Shown piece after piece: positions 8,015 through 17,221 of a DNA stretch of 64,000 nt. Origin of the DNA: Aldersonia sp. NBC_00410 (lineage in GTDB: Bacteria; Actinomycetota; Actinomycetes; Mycobacteriales; Mycobacteriaceae); the NCBI RefSeq assembly GCF_026342035.1, contig NZ_JAPENM010000010.1, positions 124,001-188,000 on the forward strand. The letters are read 5' to 3'. The first letter of the stretch is position 1; every line of letters starts with the position of its first letter. The translations under genes and the position numbers were made by a program. The notes under the pieces were generated by a model. That model ran no database searches and was not told the DNA's origin. It saw only the letters and a list, made by a program, of their open reading frames with translations.

Positions 8015-11000
8015 ATGCAGTGCCACGTGCTCGGGCCGGTGCAGGCCACCGGCCCCGGTGGCGCAGTCGCACTCGGCGGAGGCAAGCAGCGCACCCTGTT
8101 CGCTCTGCTCGTCGCCCGGGCGGGCGAGGTTGTGCCGGTGGACCGACTCGTGGACGAATTGTGGGGCGAGGACCCGCCGGAAAAGGCGCTCGCCTCCGTG
8201 CAGTCCTATGTCGCGAACCTCCGGCGCGCGCTGGCGCCCGCGGGTGGCGGAAAGCAGTTTCTCGTCACGCGCCGCCCGGGCTATTTGCTCGACCTGGATC
8301 CGGGGAACGTGGACGCCACCGAGTTCGAGGAACTCATCGGTGCGGCGCGGCTGTGCCTCGACGACGATCCGCACCGAGCCCGATCGCTGCTCGAGCGCGC
8401 CGAGGCGCTCTGGCGCGGCGGCGCGTACGCCGATGTCGCGGCGGCGCCCACCCTCGCTGCCGAATCGACCAGACTCGGTGAGTTACGGGCACTCGCGCGC
8501 GAGGAAGGCTGGCGAGCCGAACTGGCGCTCGGAGCGCACGAGCGTGTGATCGGTGAGCTGGAATCCTTCGTAGCCGCCGAACCGCTCCGCGAGAGCGTCT
8601 GGGGCCTGCTGGCGTTGGCTCTGTATCGGTCGGGGCGCCAGGCAGATTCGTTGGCGGCGCTCGCCCGCGCTCGCACTGTGCTCGGCGATGAGCTCGGCAT
8701 CGACCCCGGCCGCGACCTGCAGCGCCTCGAGCATCGAATCCTGCGGCAGGACAGCGATCTCGACGTTTCGCCGTTCGTTCCAGTTCCTGCACCCGCAGGC
8801 GAGCGCCTCCTCGGTCGGGCCGCCGAGCTCGAGCGGTTGCAGTCGCTGCTGGACGAGGCGGTGGCCGGACGCGGCTCCGCAATCCTGCTGACCGGTGAAC
8901 CGGGCATCGGCAAGTCCACTCTCGCAACGGCGCTCACCGCAACGGCCGGCGCGCGGGGGCTGCGCACCGGGTGGGGCGGCGCGGACGACTCTCGGTCGGC
9001 GCCCACGCTGTGGTCGTTGAGTTTGGCGATCGGCGACCTCCTGACCGGCCTCGAGGGCGATGTCCGCGCACGCCCGGGTGACGCGGATGTACTCACGACG
9101 CTGCTACCCGACCTTGCCTCGGGCGCGACGCCTTCGAGCGTCTACGACCTGGACACCGAGAGTTTCCGCCTGGCGCGCGCGCTTTCCTCGGTGCTCACCG
9201 AGGTAGTCGGCCCATGCGTGCTCGTGCTCGACGACATTCAATGGGTCGACGACCCGACCTTGCGGACGTTGCGCGCATTGCTACCGCTGCTTGCCCGCGT
9301 TCCAGCTGTCGTGGTTGCCATCGCCCGCGATACCGAGACCACCTCGCCATTGCTGTCCGCACTCGTCGCGGACCTTACCCGGCTGAGCCCGCGAATCCAC
9401 CTCGACGGTCTCGGCGATGCCGACATCGAAGAGTTCAGCGAGCGTCACGCCGGGGTTGTGCCGGCACCGGAAATTGTTGCTGCACTACGAGATCAGACCG
9501 CAGGGAATCCCTTCTATCTCGGCGAACTGGTAACCGCGCTCGCCGAACGTGACGGCCTGCACGACCCGGCCCGCATCGCCGACCTCGACGTGCCCGACGG
9601 GGTGCGCGACGTGGTTCGCGCGCGGCTGCGCACCCTGCCCGCCGGGGTCGAAACATTCCTCGCGACCGCCGCCATTGTCGGCCACCGGTTCGATTACACC
9701 ATCGTCGGTTCCGCCGCTGACCTGTCGCCGGCCGTGGTTGCCGACACTGCGCAGAGTGCCCGCGCCAACGGCTTCGTCGTCGCGGTAGGCAGCGAGGGCG
9801 CAGCGTTCCGGCATGCCTTGGTACGCCAGGCGATCGAGAGCGGACAACCGGTGCAGGAGCGGCGTCGGCTGCACGCGCGCGTCGCTGCGGCGCTTGCGGC
9901 GGCACCTGTCGCCGACTCGTCTACACGAGATTCTGCTGTTGCCCATCACTATTCCGAGGCCGGTCCCGATTTCGTCACGCTGGCCGCCCGAGCCGCAACG
10001 GTCGCGGCTGAGGCGGCGGAGGGCCGCGCGGCGTTCGACGAGGCACGTCAGATGTACGAAATCGCGGTCGCGGCAGATGAACTGGACCCGGAGTCGGACA
10101 ACGGGTACCGGCTCCGTGTTGCCCTCGCGCGCGTCCAGAAGCGCTGCGGAAACGAACGCGAAGCCTGGCGCAATGCGCACCTCGCCGCGCAGGCCGCGCT
10201 GGACGCCGGCCGCGTCGTGGATGCTGCCGAGGCGGCCGTCACGGTCAGTGCGGACGCAATCTGGAGTTGGCGCGAATACCGGGAGGTCGACTTCGCGGCG
10301 ATCTCGTTGTTCGACAAGCTCGTCGACTCGATCCCGCACGAGCAGGCCGCGCTGCGCGCCAACCTGCATGCCGCGCTCGCTGCCGAGCTCTATTACTGGC
10401 CCGAACAGTCCGATCGCGCCGTGGCTCTGTCCGATCTCGCGGTGGACCTAGCGCGCGCTCATGGCGCTGCTTCGGACCTCGCCCGGATTCTCGAATTGCG
10501 GCACGTAGCCATCGAACGCCCCGCGACGCTCGCGGATCGGCTGCAGACGTCGGCGGAACTCGTCTCGATTGCCGAGACCCGATACGACGAGGTGGGGCTA
10601 TCCCGCGCGCTGATATTCCGCGGCCGAGACCGCGTCGAAGCCGGCGATTTCGCCGCCGGTGCCGCGGACTACGACCGAGCGGGCCGGATCGCTCGGCGGC
10701 TGGAGTTCGCCCCGGTGCTGGTGATCCTCGCGTGGTGGGAGGCAGCCAGGAGCATCGCTGCCGGCCGGTTCACAGACGCCGCTGCGGCCATTGAGCGTGC
10801 TGCAGAATTGCACGGCCGTACCAGTCTGCCGGGCGCGGACGCTATCCCGCTGCTGATCACGTCATCGCTGCATATCGCGCGCGGAACGGTGGATCAGGCC
10901 GCCGGCTACTTCGCCGAGGTCGCGGCGGCGACCGGGCTCGGCCTGCTCGAAGACCTGCGCGATCTGGCGCTGGGTGAGGGCACAGCAGGCGCATCGCCCC

Positions 11001-11401
11001 CACCGGACTATGTCTGGCTGGTCCATCAGTCGGTGCGTGCTCGGCTGATCGCCGCGCACGGTTCGGCGGCGGCCGCTGCCGAACTCGAAGCTGAACTGCT
11101 TCCCTACGCCGGTCGGATCGCGATCGGTGGGACGGGAATCTGCGTTCTCGGCACGGTCGACCACGACCTCGGCCTGCTCGCGCGTGCGCGCGGCGACCTC
11201 GGCACGGCTATCGACCGCTTCCGTACCGCTCTGGATCTGGAGATTGAAAGCGGACTGCACGCCTACGCGGCGGCGACGCTGACCGAACTCGCACGAACGC
11301 TGAGGCAGCGAGGCAACGGAGCCGACGGCGACGAGGCCGCCGAATTCACCACCCGCGCACGTGCGATGGCAGAGCGGACCGGGCAAAGCCTGTCCGGCTG
11401 A
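8015..11401 (+). CDS. AfsR/SARP-type transcriptional regulator with BTAD and AAA ATPase domains
   Basis: A large cytoplasmic regulator of 1,128 residues. Order: OmpR-type winged helix (residues 1-95, LGPVQATGPGGAVALGGGKQ onward), bacterial transcriptional activation domain (about 100-240, ending DELGIDPGRDLQRLEHRIL), and STAND-type ATPase. The ATPase has Walker A GEPGIGKST near residue 297 and Walker B VLVLDDIQWVDD near residue 405. About 600 residues of helical TPR-like repeats follow. This is the AfsR architecture; such proteins often activate antibiotic or other secondary-metabolite genes. I take the ATG at 8015 because MQCHVLGPV aligns with the family start; the frame is open 27 codons further upstream. 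No target is evident. It is 25 kb from the NRPS genes, so a link would be speculation. Confidence 0.9.
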   Translation: MQCHVLGPVQATGPGGAVALGGGKQRTLFALLVARAGEVVPVDRLVDELWGEDPPEKALASVQSYVANLRRALAPAGGGKQFLVTRRPGYLLDLDPGNVDATEFEELIGAARLCLDDDPHRARSLLERAEALWRGGAYADVAAAPTLAAESTRLGELRALAREEGWRAELALGAHERVIGELESFVAAEPLRESVWGLLALALYRSGRQADSLAALARARTVLGDELGIDPGRDLQRLEHRILRQDSDLDVSPFVPVPAPAGERLLGRAAELERLQSLLDEAVAGRGSAILLTGEPGIGKSTLATALTATAGARGLRTGWGGADDSRSAPTLWSLSLAIGDLLTGLEGDVRARPGDADVLTTLLPDLASGATPSSVYDLDTESFRLARALSSVLTEVVGPCVLVLDDIQWVDDPTLRTLRALLPLLARVPAVVVAIARDTETTSPLLSALVADLTRLSPRIHLDGLGDADIEEFSERHAGVVPAPEIVAALRDQTAGNPFYLGELVTALAERDGLHDPARIADLDVPDGVRDVVRARLRTLPAGVETFLATAAIVGHRFDYTIVGSAADLSPAVVADTAQSARANGFVVAVGSEGAAFRHALVRQAIESGQPVQERRRLHARVAAALAAAPVADSSTRDSAVAHHYSEAGPDFVTLAARAATVAAEAAEGRAAFDEARQMYEIAVAADELDPESDNGYRLRVALARVQKRCGNEREAWRNAHLAAQAALDAGRVVDAAEAAVTVSADAIWSWREYREVDFAAISLFDKLVDSIPHEQAALRANLHAALAAELYYWPEQSDRAVALSDLAVDLARAHGAASDLARILELRHVAIERPATLADRLQTSAELVSIAETRYDEVGLSRALIFRGRDRVEAGDFAAGAADYDRAGRIARRLEFAPVLVILAWWEAARSIAAGRFTDAAAAIERAAELHGRTSLPGADAIPLLITSSLHIARGTVDQAAGYFAEVAAATGLGLLEDLRDLALGEGTAGASPPPDYVWLVHQSVRARLIAAHGSAAAAAELEAELLPYAGRIAIGGTGICVLGTVDHDLGLLARARGDLGTAIDRFRTALDLEIESGLHAYAAATLTELARTLRQRGNGADGDEAAEFTTRARAMAERTGQSLSG

Positions 11402-11418
11402 CCGGCTAGCGACCGGTC
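11400..11418. terminator. Weak hairpin between convergent regulator and mshC
   Basis: GACCGG and CCGGTC form a 6-bp stem with a 7-nt loop in the 27-bp gap between the two stop codons. No U-tract, so only a tentative terminator. Confidence 0.35.
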
Positions 11419-11428
11419 TGATCCACTG

Positions 11429-12670
11429 TCAGCGCAGCCGCACCCCGAGTAGTGCATCGACCGCACCAACGATTTGCCCCGGTGCGTCCGGGTCCGAACC
11501 GCCGTATTCGATTGCGCGATAGGCCCAATCGTCGATGGCGTCGAGCGACTTGGGGGTGTCCAGGTCGTCGGCGAGGTGCTGACGCAGTCGCGCGATCGCA
11601 TCGTGGGCGGACGGCCCCGTTTCGACCGCAGCCGCCGCACGCCAGCGTTGCAACCGGGCCTGCGCCGCGTCGAGCACATCGGGGGTCCACGGGCGGTCGG
11701 TCCGATAGTGCCCGGAGAACAGACCGAGCCGGATCGCGCCCGGATCCACCTGCTGTGCAAGCAATTTCGAGACGAAGACGAGATTGCCGCGGCTCTTCGA
11801 CATCTTCTCGCCGTCGAGGCCGATCATGCCGGTGTGCACGTAGTGCCGGGCAAAACGCCGTCCCGCGACAACGGCCTCGGCGTGCGCGGCGGAGTACTCG
11901 TGATGCGGATAGATGAGGTCGCTGCCGCCGCCCTGCACGTCGAAGCCGGAGCCGATGCGGTTCAACGCGATTGCGGCACATTCGATATGCCAGCCCGGCC
12001 TGCCCCGGCCGAACGGCGAAGGCCACGACGGCTCACCCGGACGCGCGGCTCGCCAGACCAACGCGTCGATCGGGTCGCGCTTGCCCGGCCGTTCGGGATC
12101 ACCGCCGCGTTCGGCGAACAGGCGTTCCATGGTCGCGCGGTCGTAACCGGACTCGTAGCCGAATTGTTCGGTGGCATCGGCGCGGAAGTACACGTCGGGG
12201 TACTCGGCGTCGTCGACGACATAGGCGGCTCGCGCGGCGACGAGCTTCTCGACGAACTCGACCACCTCGTGCACCGATTCGACGGCACCGACGTAGTGCC
12301 GCGGCGGCAGGACGCGCAGCGCCTGCATGTCCTCGCGGAACAGCGCGGTCTCGCGCGAACCGAGCTGCATCCAGTCCATGCCGTCGCGCTCGGCCCGTTC
12401 GAACAGCGGATCGTCGACGTCGGTGATGTTCTGCACGTAGTGCACGTCGTGGCCGGCGTCGCGCCACACCCGGTTGACCAGATCGAAGGTCAGGTAGGTG
12501 GCGGCGTGCCCGAGGTGCGTGGCGTCGTACGGGGTGATCCCGCATACGTACATCGTCGCAGTCCGGCCCGGCGTCACCGGCCGCACGCGGCGATCAGCGG
12601 TATCGAACAACCGCAACGGCGGGCCCGATCCGGGCACGTCGGGTACGGGTGTCTCGGACCAGGACTGCAT
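11429..12670 (-). CDS. mshC: L-cysteine:1D-myo-inositol 2-amino-2-deoxy-alpha-D-glucopyranoside ligase
   Basis: A 413-residue ATP-dependent ligase that joins cysteine to GlcN-inositol in mycothiol biosynthesis, in the cytoplasm. It is a cysteinyl-tRNA-synthetase paralogue: [17 protein letters not shown] carries the zinc-ligand Cys and a HIGH-like site (HLGH), and KMSKSRGN is the KMSKS loop. It lacks the anticodon-binding C-terminal region of CysS, ending soon after the catalytic core, and the length is typical of MshC (about 410). ATG start at 12670. In M. tuberculosis, as I recall, mshC lies close to cysQ and homologues of the next genes here; cysQ is absent from this window. Confidence 0.95.
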   Translation of the reverse strand: MQSWSETPVPDVPGSGPPLRLFDTADRRVRPVTPGRTATMYVCGITPYDATHLGHAATYLTFDLVNRVWRDAGHDVHYVQNITDVDDPLFERAERDGMDWMQLGSRETALFREDMQALRVLPPRHYVGAVESVHEVVEFVEKLVAARAAYVVDDAEYPDVYFRADATEQFGYESGYDRATMERLFAERGGDPERPGKRDPIDALVWRAARPGEPSWPSPFGRGRPGWHIECAAIALNRIGSGFDVQGGGSDLIYPHHEYSAAHAEAVVAGRRFARHYVHTGMIGLDGEKMSKSRGNLVFVSKLLAQQVDPGAIRLGLFSGHYRTDRPWTPDVLDAAQARLQRWRAAAAVETGPSAHDAIARLRQHLADDLDTPKSLDAIDDWAYRAIEYGGSDPDAPGQIVGAVDALLGVRLR

Positions 12671-12709
12671 AGCAACGAGCCTAGCGAAGCGCGGCAGTGC
12701 GGTTTTCCT

Positions 12710-12802
12710 GGGTCGGAACGCGAGCCGCCGTCAGGGTCGGAATGCGGGCCACTTCTGGGTCGGAATGCGGGCCACTTCTGGGTCAGAATGCGGGCCACGG
12801 AA
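12710..12802. repeat. Four tandem 23-24-bp repeats at the 3' end of the SCO1664-like gene
   Basis: Units start at 12710, 12734, 12757 and 12780. Units 2 and 3 are identical over 23 bases (GGGTCGGAATGCGGGCCAC plus TTCT). Units 1 and 4 are diverged copies. Unit 4 contains the stop codon and last codons (WPAF) of the SCO1664-like gene, so the array looks like repeated duplication of a gene tail into the gap before mshC. Confidence 0.85.
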
Positions 12803-13610
12803 TCGGGCGGTGCGTGCGCGGCCTCGGCATCACCGGCCGCTCCAACAATTCGGTGACCCGTGCGGAAAAGGCGTCGATCTCGTCGTCGGTGATATGCGCG
12901 GACAGTCGGTCGGCGACCGCGCCCGAGGCGACCCGGCTCAGGGCGAGGACGTCGGCCATCAACCCGTCGTCGATTGCCTCATCTGCCCAGCCCCACAGAA
13001 CGGTCCGGAGTTTGTGCTCCTCGTGCATGCTGATGCCGTGGTCGACGCCGTACACCTGACCGTCGAGGCCCTCGAGCGCATGCCCGCCCTTGCGGTCGGC
13101 GTTGTTGATCAACACGTCGAGCACCGCCACCCGCAGCAACCGAGGATCGTCGGCGTGAATCAACGAGACTTCCTCACCGTTCGCGCCGTAGGCCTGTAGC
13201 ACCTCGCGGAACCCCTCCGGCACAACACCGCTGGGCACGATGTCGATCAGGTCGAGCCGATCGCCGTCCTCGGTGTGGTTGTCCACCGAATCCACCCAGC
13301 GCTGCACCATGCCCGGCCCGAGCGGCCCGTCGCGCAGGATCGTCTCCGGGATCACCCCCCAGCCCAGCGACTGCGACACGATGTAGGCCGCGACCTCCCG
13401 GCCGGCGAGCGTCCCGTCCGGGAAGTCCCACAGCGGGCGCTCCCCTTTTACCGGCTTGTAGACGCAGCGCAGCGTCCGGTCACCCGACGTGACGTCGGCG
13501 ACCAGCGTGACGTTGCTCGCGGTGCTGATCCGGCCGATAACCCGCAGTTCGCCGCGTGCGAGCAGCTCACTGCCGGTGCCGGTGTCGGGTCCTTCGGGTA
13601 GCGCGGTCAC
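12783..13610 (-). CDS. SCO1664-family protein with PI3/4-kinase-like fold
   Basis: A 275-residue protein of the uncharacterised SCO1664 family. It has a kinase-like core: a probable nucleotide-binding Lys in RCVYKPVKGERPLWDFPDG, a catalytic-loop-like DVLINNADRKGGH and a metal-binding-like GVDHG. These resemble phosphatidylinositol-kinase-like folds, but no substrate is known to me. I take the GTG that overlaps the DUF3090 stop (GTGA, 13608-13610); the frame further upstream reads Arg-rich shadow sequence. It is coupled with the DUF3090 gene and probably transcribed with the phosphatase and uppP. Its last codons are part of the tandem repeat at 12710-12802. Confidence 0.85.
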   Translation of the reverse strand: MTALPEGPDTGTGSELLARGELRVIGRISTASNVTLVADVTSGDRTLRCVYKPVKGERPLWDFPDGTLAGREVAAYIVSQSLGWGVIPETILRDGPLGPGMVQRWVDSVDNHTEDGDRLDLIDIVPSGVVPEGFREVLQAYGANGEEVSLIHADDPRLLRVAVLDVLINNADRKGGHALEGLDGQVYGVDHGISMHEEHKLRTVLWGWADEAIDDGLMADVLALSRVASGAVADRLSAHITDDEIDAFSARVTELLERPVMPRPRTHRPIPWPAF

Positions 13611-14197
13611 GTGTCGTCGCCGAACTCCTCGGCGGCATCGAACACCTCGCCGCGTCGGTACCCATTCGTCCGCACGCACATGTGCCCACTCGCCGCCAAC
13701 GGCTCGCCGCACAGCGGGCACGGCGGGCGGCCCGCGGACACGACCCGCTCGGATCGCGTGGTGAACTCGCGGGCCTGAATCGGGGTGAGGAACACGCGAA
13801 CTGCGTCGGGTCCCTCCTCGGTGTCGTCGAGCACGACCGACTCGTCCACCTCGGCATCGGTCACGGCAAGCAACTCGACCACGACCGCCTCGGATTCGGC
13901 ATCCCAGCCCAGACCCATCGTGCCGACCCGGAATTCGACGTCGACCGGCATCTGCAGCGGGCTCGTGTCGACGTCTTCCAGTTCGGGCGGGATGGCGGTG
14001 CCGAACCTGCGGTGCACCTCCTCGAGCAGCAGTCCCATGCGGTCGGCGAGCACCTGCACCTGCTGCTTCTCCAGCGCCACGCTCACTACCCGCGCCTCGT
14101 GGACGGCCTGCAGGTAGAAGGAGCGATCTCCAGGTTCACCGACCGTGCCGGCGATGAACCGATCAGGAGTGCGGAACACATGGATCGCGCGGGGCAA
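13607..14197 (-). CDS. DUF3090 family protein
   Basis: A 196-residue protein. The N-terminus RAIHVFRTPDRFIAGTVGEP is typical of the actinobacterial DUF3090 family. A C-terminal zinc-ribbon-like segment has CPLCGEPL followed by GHMC. The start is a TTG at 14195-14197 with a strong GGAGG about 7 bases upstream, which decides the start. It overlaps the SCO1664-like gene by 4 bases. Function unknown; the conserved pairing of the two families suggests that they act together. Confidence 0.9.
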   Translation of the reverse strand: MPRAIHVFRTPDRFIAGTVGEPGDRSFYLQAVHEARVVSVALEKQQVQVLADRMGLLLEEVHRRFGTAIPPELEDVDTSPLQMPVDVEFRVGTMGLGWDAESEAVVVELLAVTDAEVDESVVLDDTEEGPDAVRVFLTPIQAREFTTRSERVVSAGRPPCPLCGEPLAASGHMCVRTNGYRRGEVFDAAEEFGDDT

Positions 14198-14239
14198 CTT
14201 CCACCTCCTGAGATTCGTGCTGTCGGGCTTATCGGGTGG

Positions 14240-14977
14240 CTACCTGCCTGGCGGCGCACCCGGGTCCACCGACCCATTATCCCCACTTCCGGACGTGCTC
14301 ACCTCGCCGCCGGGGACGCCCTCGGCGGGCTCGTCCGCGGTCTTCGGTTTCGGAATGAGCGCCGCCAGGTCGGTGCCGGTGTCGTTGAGCCGCCACACGA
14401 ACGGTGCTGTCGGCGTGTACCGGACGACGCTGATCGACGCGGGTTCCGCGACGATGCGCTGGAAGCCGTCGAGATGTATCCCGAGCGCATCGGCGAGCAC
14501 GGACTTGATCACATCGCCGTGCGTGCAGGCCACCCACAGCACGTCGCGGTCGTACTCGGCCGCAAGCCGTCGCTCGTATTCGCGAATCGCGGCCACCGCC
14601 CGGATCTGCACCTCGGCCAGCCCTTCACCCCCCGGGAACACCGCACCGGAGGCGTGTCGCTGCACCACCTTCCACAGCGGTTCCTTCAGCAGCTCCTTGA
14701 GCTCGCGTCCGGTCCAGTCGCCGTAGTCGACCTCCGCGAGCCGGTCCTCGACGATCGGGGTCAGCCCGAGTTTCTCGGCCAGCGGCGCGACGGTCTGCTC
14801 GCAACGCAACAGCGGCGAACGGACGATCGCGTCGACGGGCAGCCCGGACAGCCGCTCGGCAACCGCGAGCGCTTGTTCCTGACCCCGCACGTCGAGTTCG
14901 ACACCGGGTGAGCGGCCGGCCAGGGTGTGCGCCACATTGGACGTCGACACGCCGTGCCTGAGCAGGATCACCGTCAT
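14240..14977 (-). CDS. Histidine phosphatase family protein (putative phosphomutase)
   Basis: A 245-residue protein of the histidine phosphatase/phosphoglycerate-mutase-like superfamily. The phospho-accepting His is in LLRHGVSTSN near residue 7, an Arg/Glu pair in RSPLLRCEQT and EVDYGDWTG, and the second catalytic His in VACTHGD near residue 155. The C-terminal 40 residues are low-complexity and Gly/Ser/Pro-rich (GEVSTSGSGDNG). I use the ATG at 14977, which is followed at once by VILLRHG; the upstream open frame is Ser/Arg shadow sequence. It sits 42 bases before the DUF3090 gene. Its homologue in mycobacteria is, as I recall, in the same place next to uppP. Substrate unknown. Confidence 0.88.
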   Translation of the reverse strand: MTVILLRHGVSTSNVAHTLAGRSPGVELDVRGQEQALAVAERLSGLPVDAIVRSPLLRCEQTVAPLAEKLGLTPIVEDRLAEVDYGDWTGRELKELLKEPLWKVVQRHASGAVFPGGEGLAEVQIRAVAAIREYERRLAAEYDRDVLWVACTHGDVIKSVLADALGIHLDGFQRIVAEPASISVVRYTPTAPFVWRLNDTGTDLAALIPKPKTADEPAEGVPGGEVSTSGSGDNGSVDPGAPPGR

Positions 14978-15029
14978 GGTTGCCAGACTAGGCGTTGCTT
15001 CCGGGGCGCCGCTCAGTAGTCGACCGTGA

Positions 15030-15881
15030 TCAGGTGGCCGACACCACGCCACCTGCGAGCAGCCCCATGACCAACGCGCCGAGCGCGATCCGGTAGCCGA
15101 CGAACCAGTACAGCGAGTGCTTGGCGACGAAGCGCAGCAGCCACGCGATCGCCGCATACCCGACCGCGAACGCGATGAGCGTGGCGACGACGAGCTGCGC
15201 ACCGCTGGCGTTGAGGCCTTCGCCGGCCGGTTCGAATGCGTCCGGCAGGCTGAACAATCCCGAGGCGGTGACGGCCGGGATCGCGAGCAGGAACGAGAAG
15301 CGCACCGCAGCCTCGCGGGTGAGCCCGACGAACAGGCCGGCGCTCGAGGTCGCGCCCGAACGCGAGACGCCGGGGATCAGCGACAGACATTGCGTCAGGC
15401 CCATCACCACGCCGTCGCGCGTGGTCAGCTGCTCGAGTGGTCGTTCCTTGCGGCCGTAGTACTCCGCGATCGCCATCACGATGGCGAACACGATCAGCAT
15501 CGTCGAGATGAGCCAGAGATTGCGGGCACCGGTGCGAATCTGGTCCTTGAAGGCAAACCCGAACACCCCGATCGGGATTGTCGCGATGATCACATACCAA
15601 CCGATGCGGTAGTCGAGTTCGCGCTTGGCGGGGTCGAACAGGCCGCGGAACCAGGCCATGACAATGCGGCCGATATCGCGGGCGAAATAGAGCAGGACCG
15701 CCGCTTCGGTGCCGAGCTGGGTAACCGCAGTAAACGAGGCACCCGCGTCGTCGCCGAAGAAGACCTCGGACACGATCCGCAGGTGTCCCGAGGAGGAGAC
15801 CGGCAGGAACTCGGTCAGGCCCTGGATGACCCCGAGCACGATCGCCTGGACCCAGGTCATCGATTCGCCGACCGCGTTCAT
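15030..15881 (-). CDS. uppP: Undecaprenyl-diphosphatase (UppP/BacA)
   Basis: A 283-residue polytopic membrane enzyme that dephosphorylates undecaprenyl diphosphate (decaprenyl in mycolata) to recycle the lipid carrier for peptidoglycan and arabinogalactan. Both active-site regions are present: the Glu-rich [15 protein letters not shown] near residue 20 and PGVSRSGAT near residue 172. Several hydrophobic segments fit about eight membrane helices. The ATG at 15881 has GGAGG close upstream; a second ATG lies 7 codons in. Length is usual for the family (about 270-280). Overproduction of such enzymes confers bacitracin resistance in other bacteria. Confidence 0.95.
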   Translation of the reverse strand: MNAVGESMTWVQAIVLGVIQGLTEFLPVSSSGHLRIVSEVFFGDDAGASFTAVTQLGTEAAVLLYFARDIGRIVMAWFRGLFDPAKRELDYRIGWYVIIATIPIGVFGFAFKDQIRTGARNLWLISTMLIVFAIVMAIAEYYGRKERPLEQLTTRDGVVMGLTQCLSLIPGVSRSGATSSAGLFVGLTREAAVRFSFLLAIPAVTASGLFSLPDAFEPAGEGLNASGAQLVVATLIAFAVGYAAIAWLLRFVAKHSLYWFVGYRIALGALVMGLLAGGVVSAT

Positions 15882-16002
15882 CGGCCTCCGCTCCGCACCA
15901 GGTTGGTGTCCGTTTCGGACCGTGTGTCCCAATTGTTCCAGCGCACCGCACAATTCACCCGGGCGACAGTACCTGTCCGGCACCGTGCCGCTCCCCCGGC
16001 GG

Positions 16003-16122
16003 TGATCACGAACCCGCGGGCCCGGCACTTGTCGATCACGAGCCCCTGGCCCCTCCGCCGAAGTTGATCACGAACATCCGGCCCCCGACACGCCGAAAAC
16101 GGGGGCCATTCAGTCGTGATCA
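16003..16122. repeat. Repeated TGATCACGA motif in the uppP/aldo-keto reductase intergenic region
   Basis: The 338-bp gap between the divergent uppP and aldo/keto reductase-like genes holds three direct copies of (T/C)GATCACGA at 16003-16011, 16033-16041 and 16065-16073, each followed by a CCGGCCC-like string. One inverted copy TCGTGATCA lies at 16114-16122. No gene is seen in this gap. The array could be an operator cluster or a decayed intergenic repeat; promoters for both genes must lie here. Confidence 0.6.
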
Positions 16123-16219
16123 ACGCGGGGCGGGGGCGGCGAGACTCGGGTCACGACATGCCGACGCGCGGCGCGGTGCACCCGAGCCGGCCCGCTTTCG
16201 CTACTACTCTTGCTCGGTG

Positions 16220-17179
16220 ATGAAGCAGCGAACGGTGGGCAGCAGCGGGCTGCGGGTGTCCCGGATCGGCCTCGGCACGGCGAGTTGGGGTCGTGAGACC
16301 GACGGCGACGAGGCCGCGGCGCAGTTGTCTGCCTTCGTGGATGCCGGTGGGACACTGATCGACTCGTCACCCGACTACACCGACGGCGCCGCGCAGCGGA
16401 TCCTGTCCGAGCTGCTCGGCGATGTGGTACCCCGCGACACGCTGGTGCTGAGCTGCTGCTCGGGAATCAACCCCGTGAAGTCCGAGTCGGAGCAGATCGA
16501 CTGCTCGCGGCGCGCCCTGCTCGGCCAACTCGACGCCACGCTGCGTGCCCTCGATACCGACCACCTCGACATCTGGAACGTCGCGACCTGGGATCCGGCG
16601 ACGCCGCTCCACGAGGTCGCCGCCACGCTCGAATACGCGGTCACGAGCGGGCGGGCCCGCTACGTCGGGGCACGCGGCTACCTCGGCTGGCAGCTTGCGA
16701 CGCTCGCGGGCGCATCGTGGGGTGCCGGCATAGCGCCGGTCGCCGGCCAGGCCGAGTACTCCCTGCTCGAACGTGGTGCGGAGCTCGAGTTCCTCCCCGC
16801 CGCGCAGCATCACGGCATCGGCTTGTTCGCCGCCGCCCCGCTGGCCGGCGGCATCCTCACCGGCAAGTACCGCGACGGCGTGCCGGTCGACTCCCGCGGC
16901 GCGGACGACGATCGGGTCGACGAGATCGGCGCTTATCTCGACAAGCGGGCAACCCGGGTGGTGGAGGCCGTAGTCACCGCCGCGGACGGTCTGGCCACGT
17001 CACCGCTGGCCGTCGCCCTGGCCTGGACTCGCGACCGACCGGGCGTGGCCAGCGCCATCGTCGGGGCGCGCGACAACGCGCAGCTGACCGGGATCCTGCT
17101 CGCCGAGGAGCTCGAACTGCCGCGGGCAATCTCGGCCGCGCTCGACGATGTCAGCTCGCCGATCCCGCTCGGCGCGTGA
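16220..17179 (+). CDS. Aldo/keto reductase-fold protein with altered active site
   Basis: A 319-residue (alpha/beta)8 protein matching the aldo/keto reductase superfamily over its whole length (MKQRTVGSSGLRVSRIGLGT at the start; PLAGGILTGKY; ALAWTRDRPGVASAIVGAR near the end). The Asp and Tyr of the catalytic tetrad can be placed (LIDSSPDYTDG). The segment that normally reads xTKxG is LVLSCCSG, without Lys, and the usual LYxxHxPD segment is IWNVATWDP, without His. It may therefore be a non-catalytic or re-tasked member. I take the ATG at 16220; a GTG directly before it is equally possible. It is divergent from uppP and 42 bases before hmuT. Confidence 0.8.
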   Translation: MKQRTVGSSGLRVSRIGLGTASWGRETDGDEAAAQLSAFVDAGGTLIDSSPDYTDGAAQRILSELLGDVVPRDTLVLSCCSGINPVKSESEQIDCSRRALLGQLDATLRALDTDHLDIWNVATWDPATPLHEVAATLEYAVTSGRARYVGARGYLGWQLATLAGASWGAGIAPVAGQAEYSLLERGAELEFLPAAQHHGIGLFAAAPLAGGILTGKYRDGVPVDSRGADDDRVDEIGAYLDKRATRVVEAVVTAADGLATSPLAVALAWTRDRPGVASAIVGARDNAQLTGILLAEELELPRAISAALDDVSSPIPLGA

Positions 17180-17202
17180 GCGAGCAACGTCGATCCGACC
17201 GG

Positions 17203-17221
17203 GTTCATTAGCCTTACCTAC
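17203..17221 (+). promoter_or_regulatory. Putative IdeR/DtxR iron box upstream of hmuT
   Basis: The right-hand 13 bases, TTAGCCTTACCTA (17208-17220), match the DtxR/IdeR consensus; the left five positions match poorly. It directly abuts the ATG of hmuT, so iron-dependent repression of haem uptake is a sensible inference. Confidence 0.5.
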
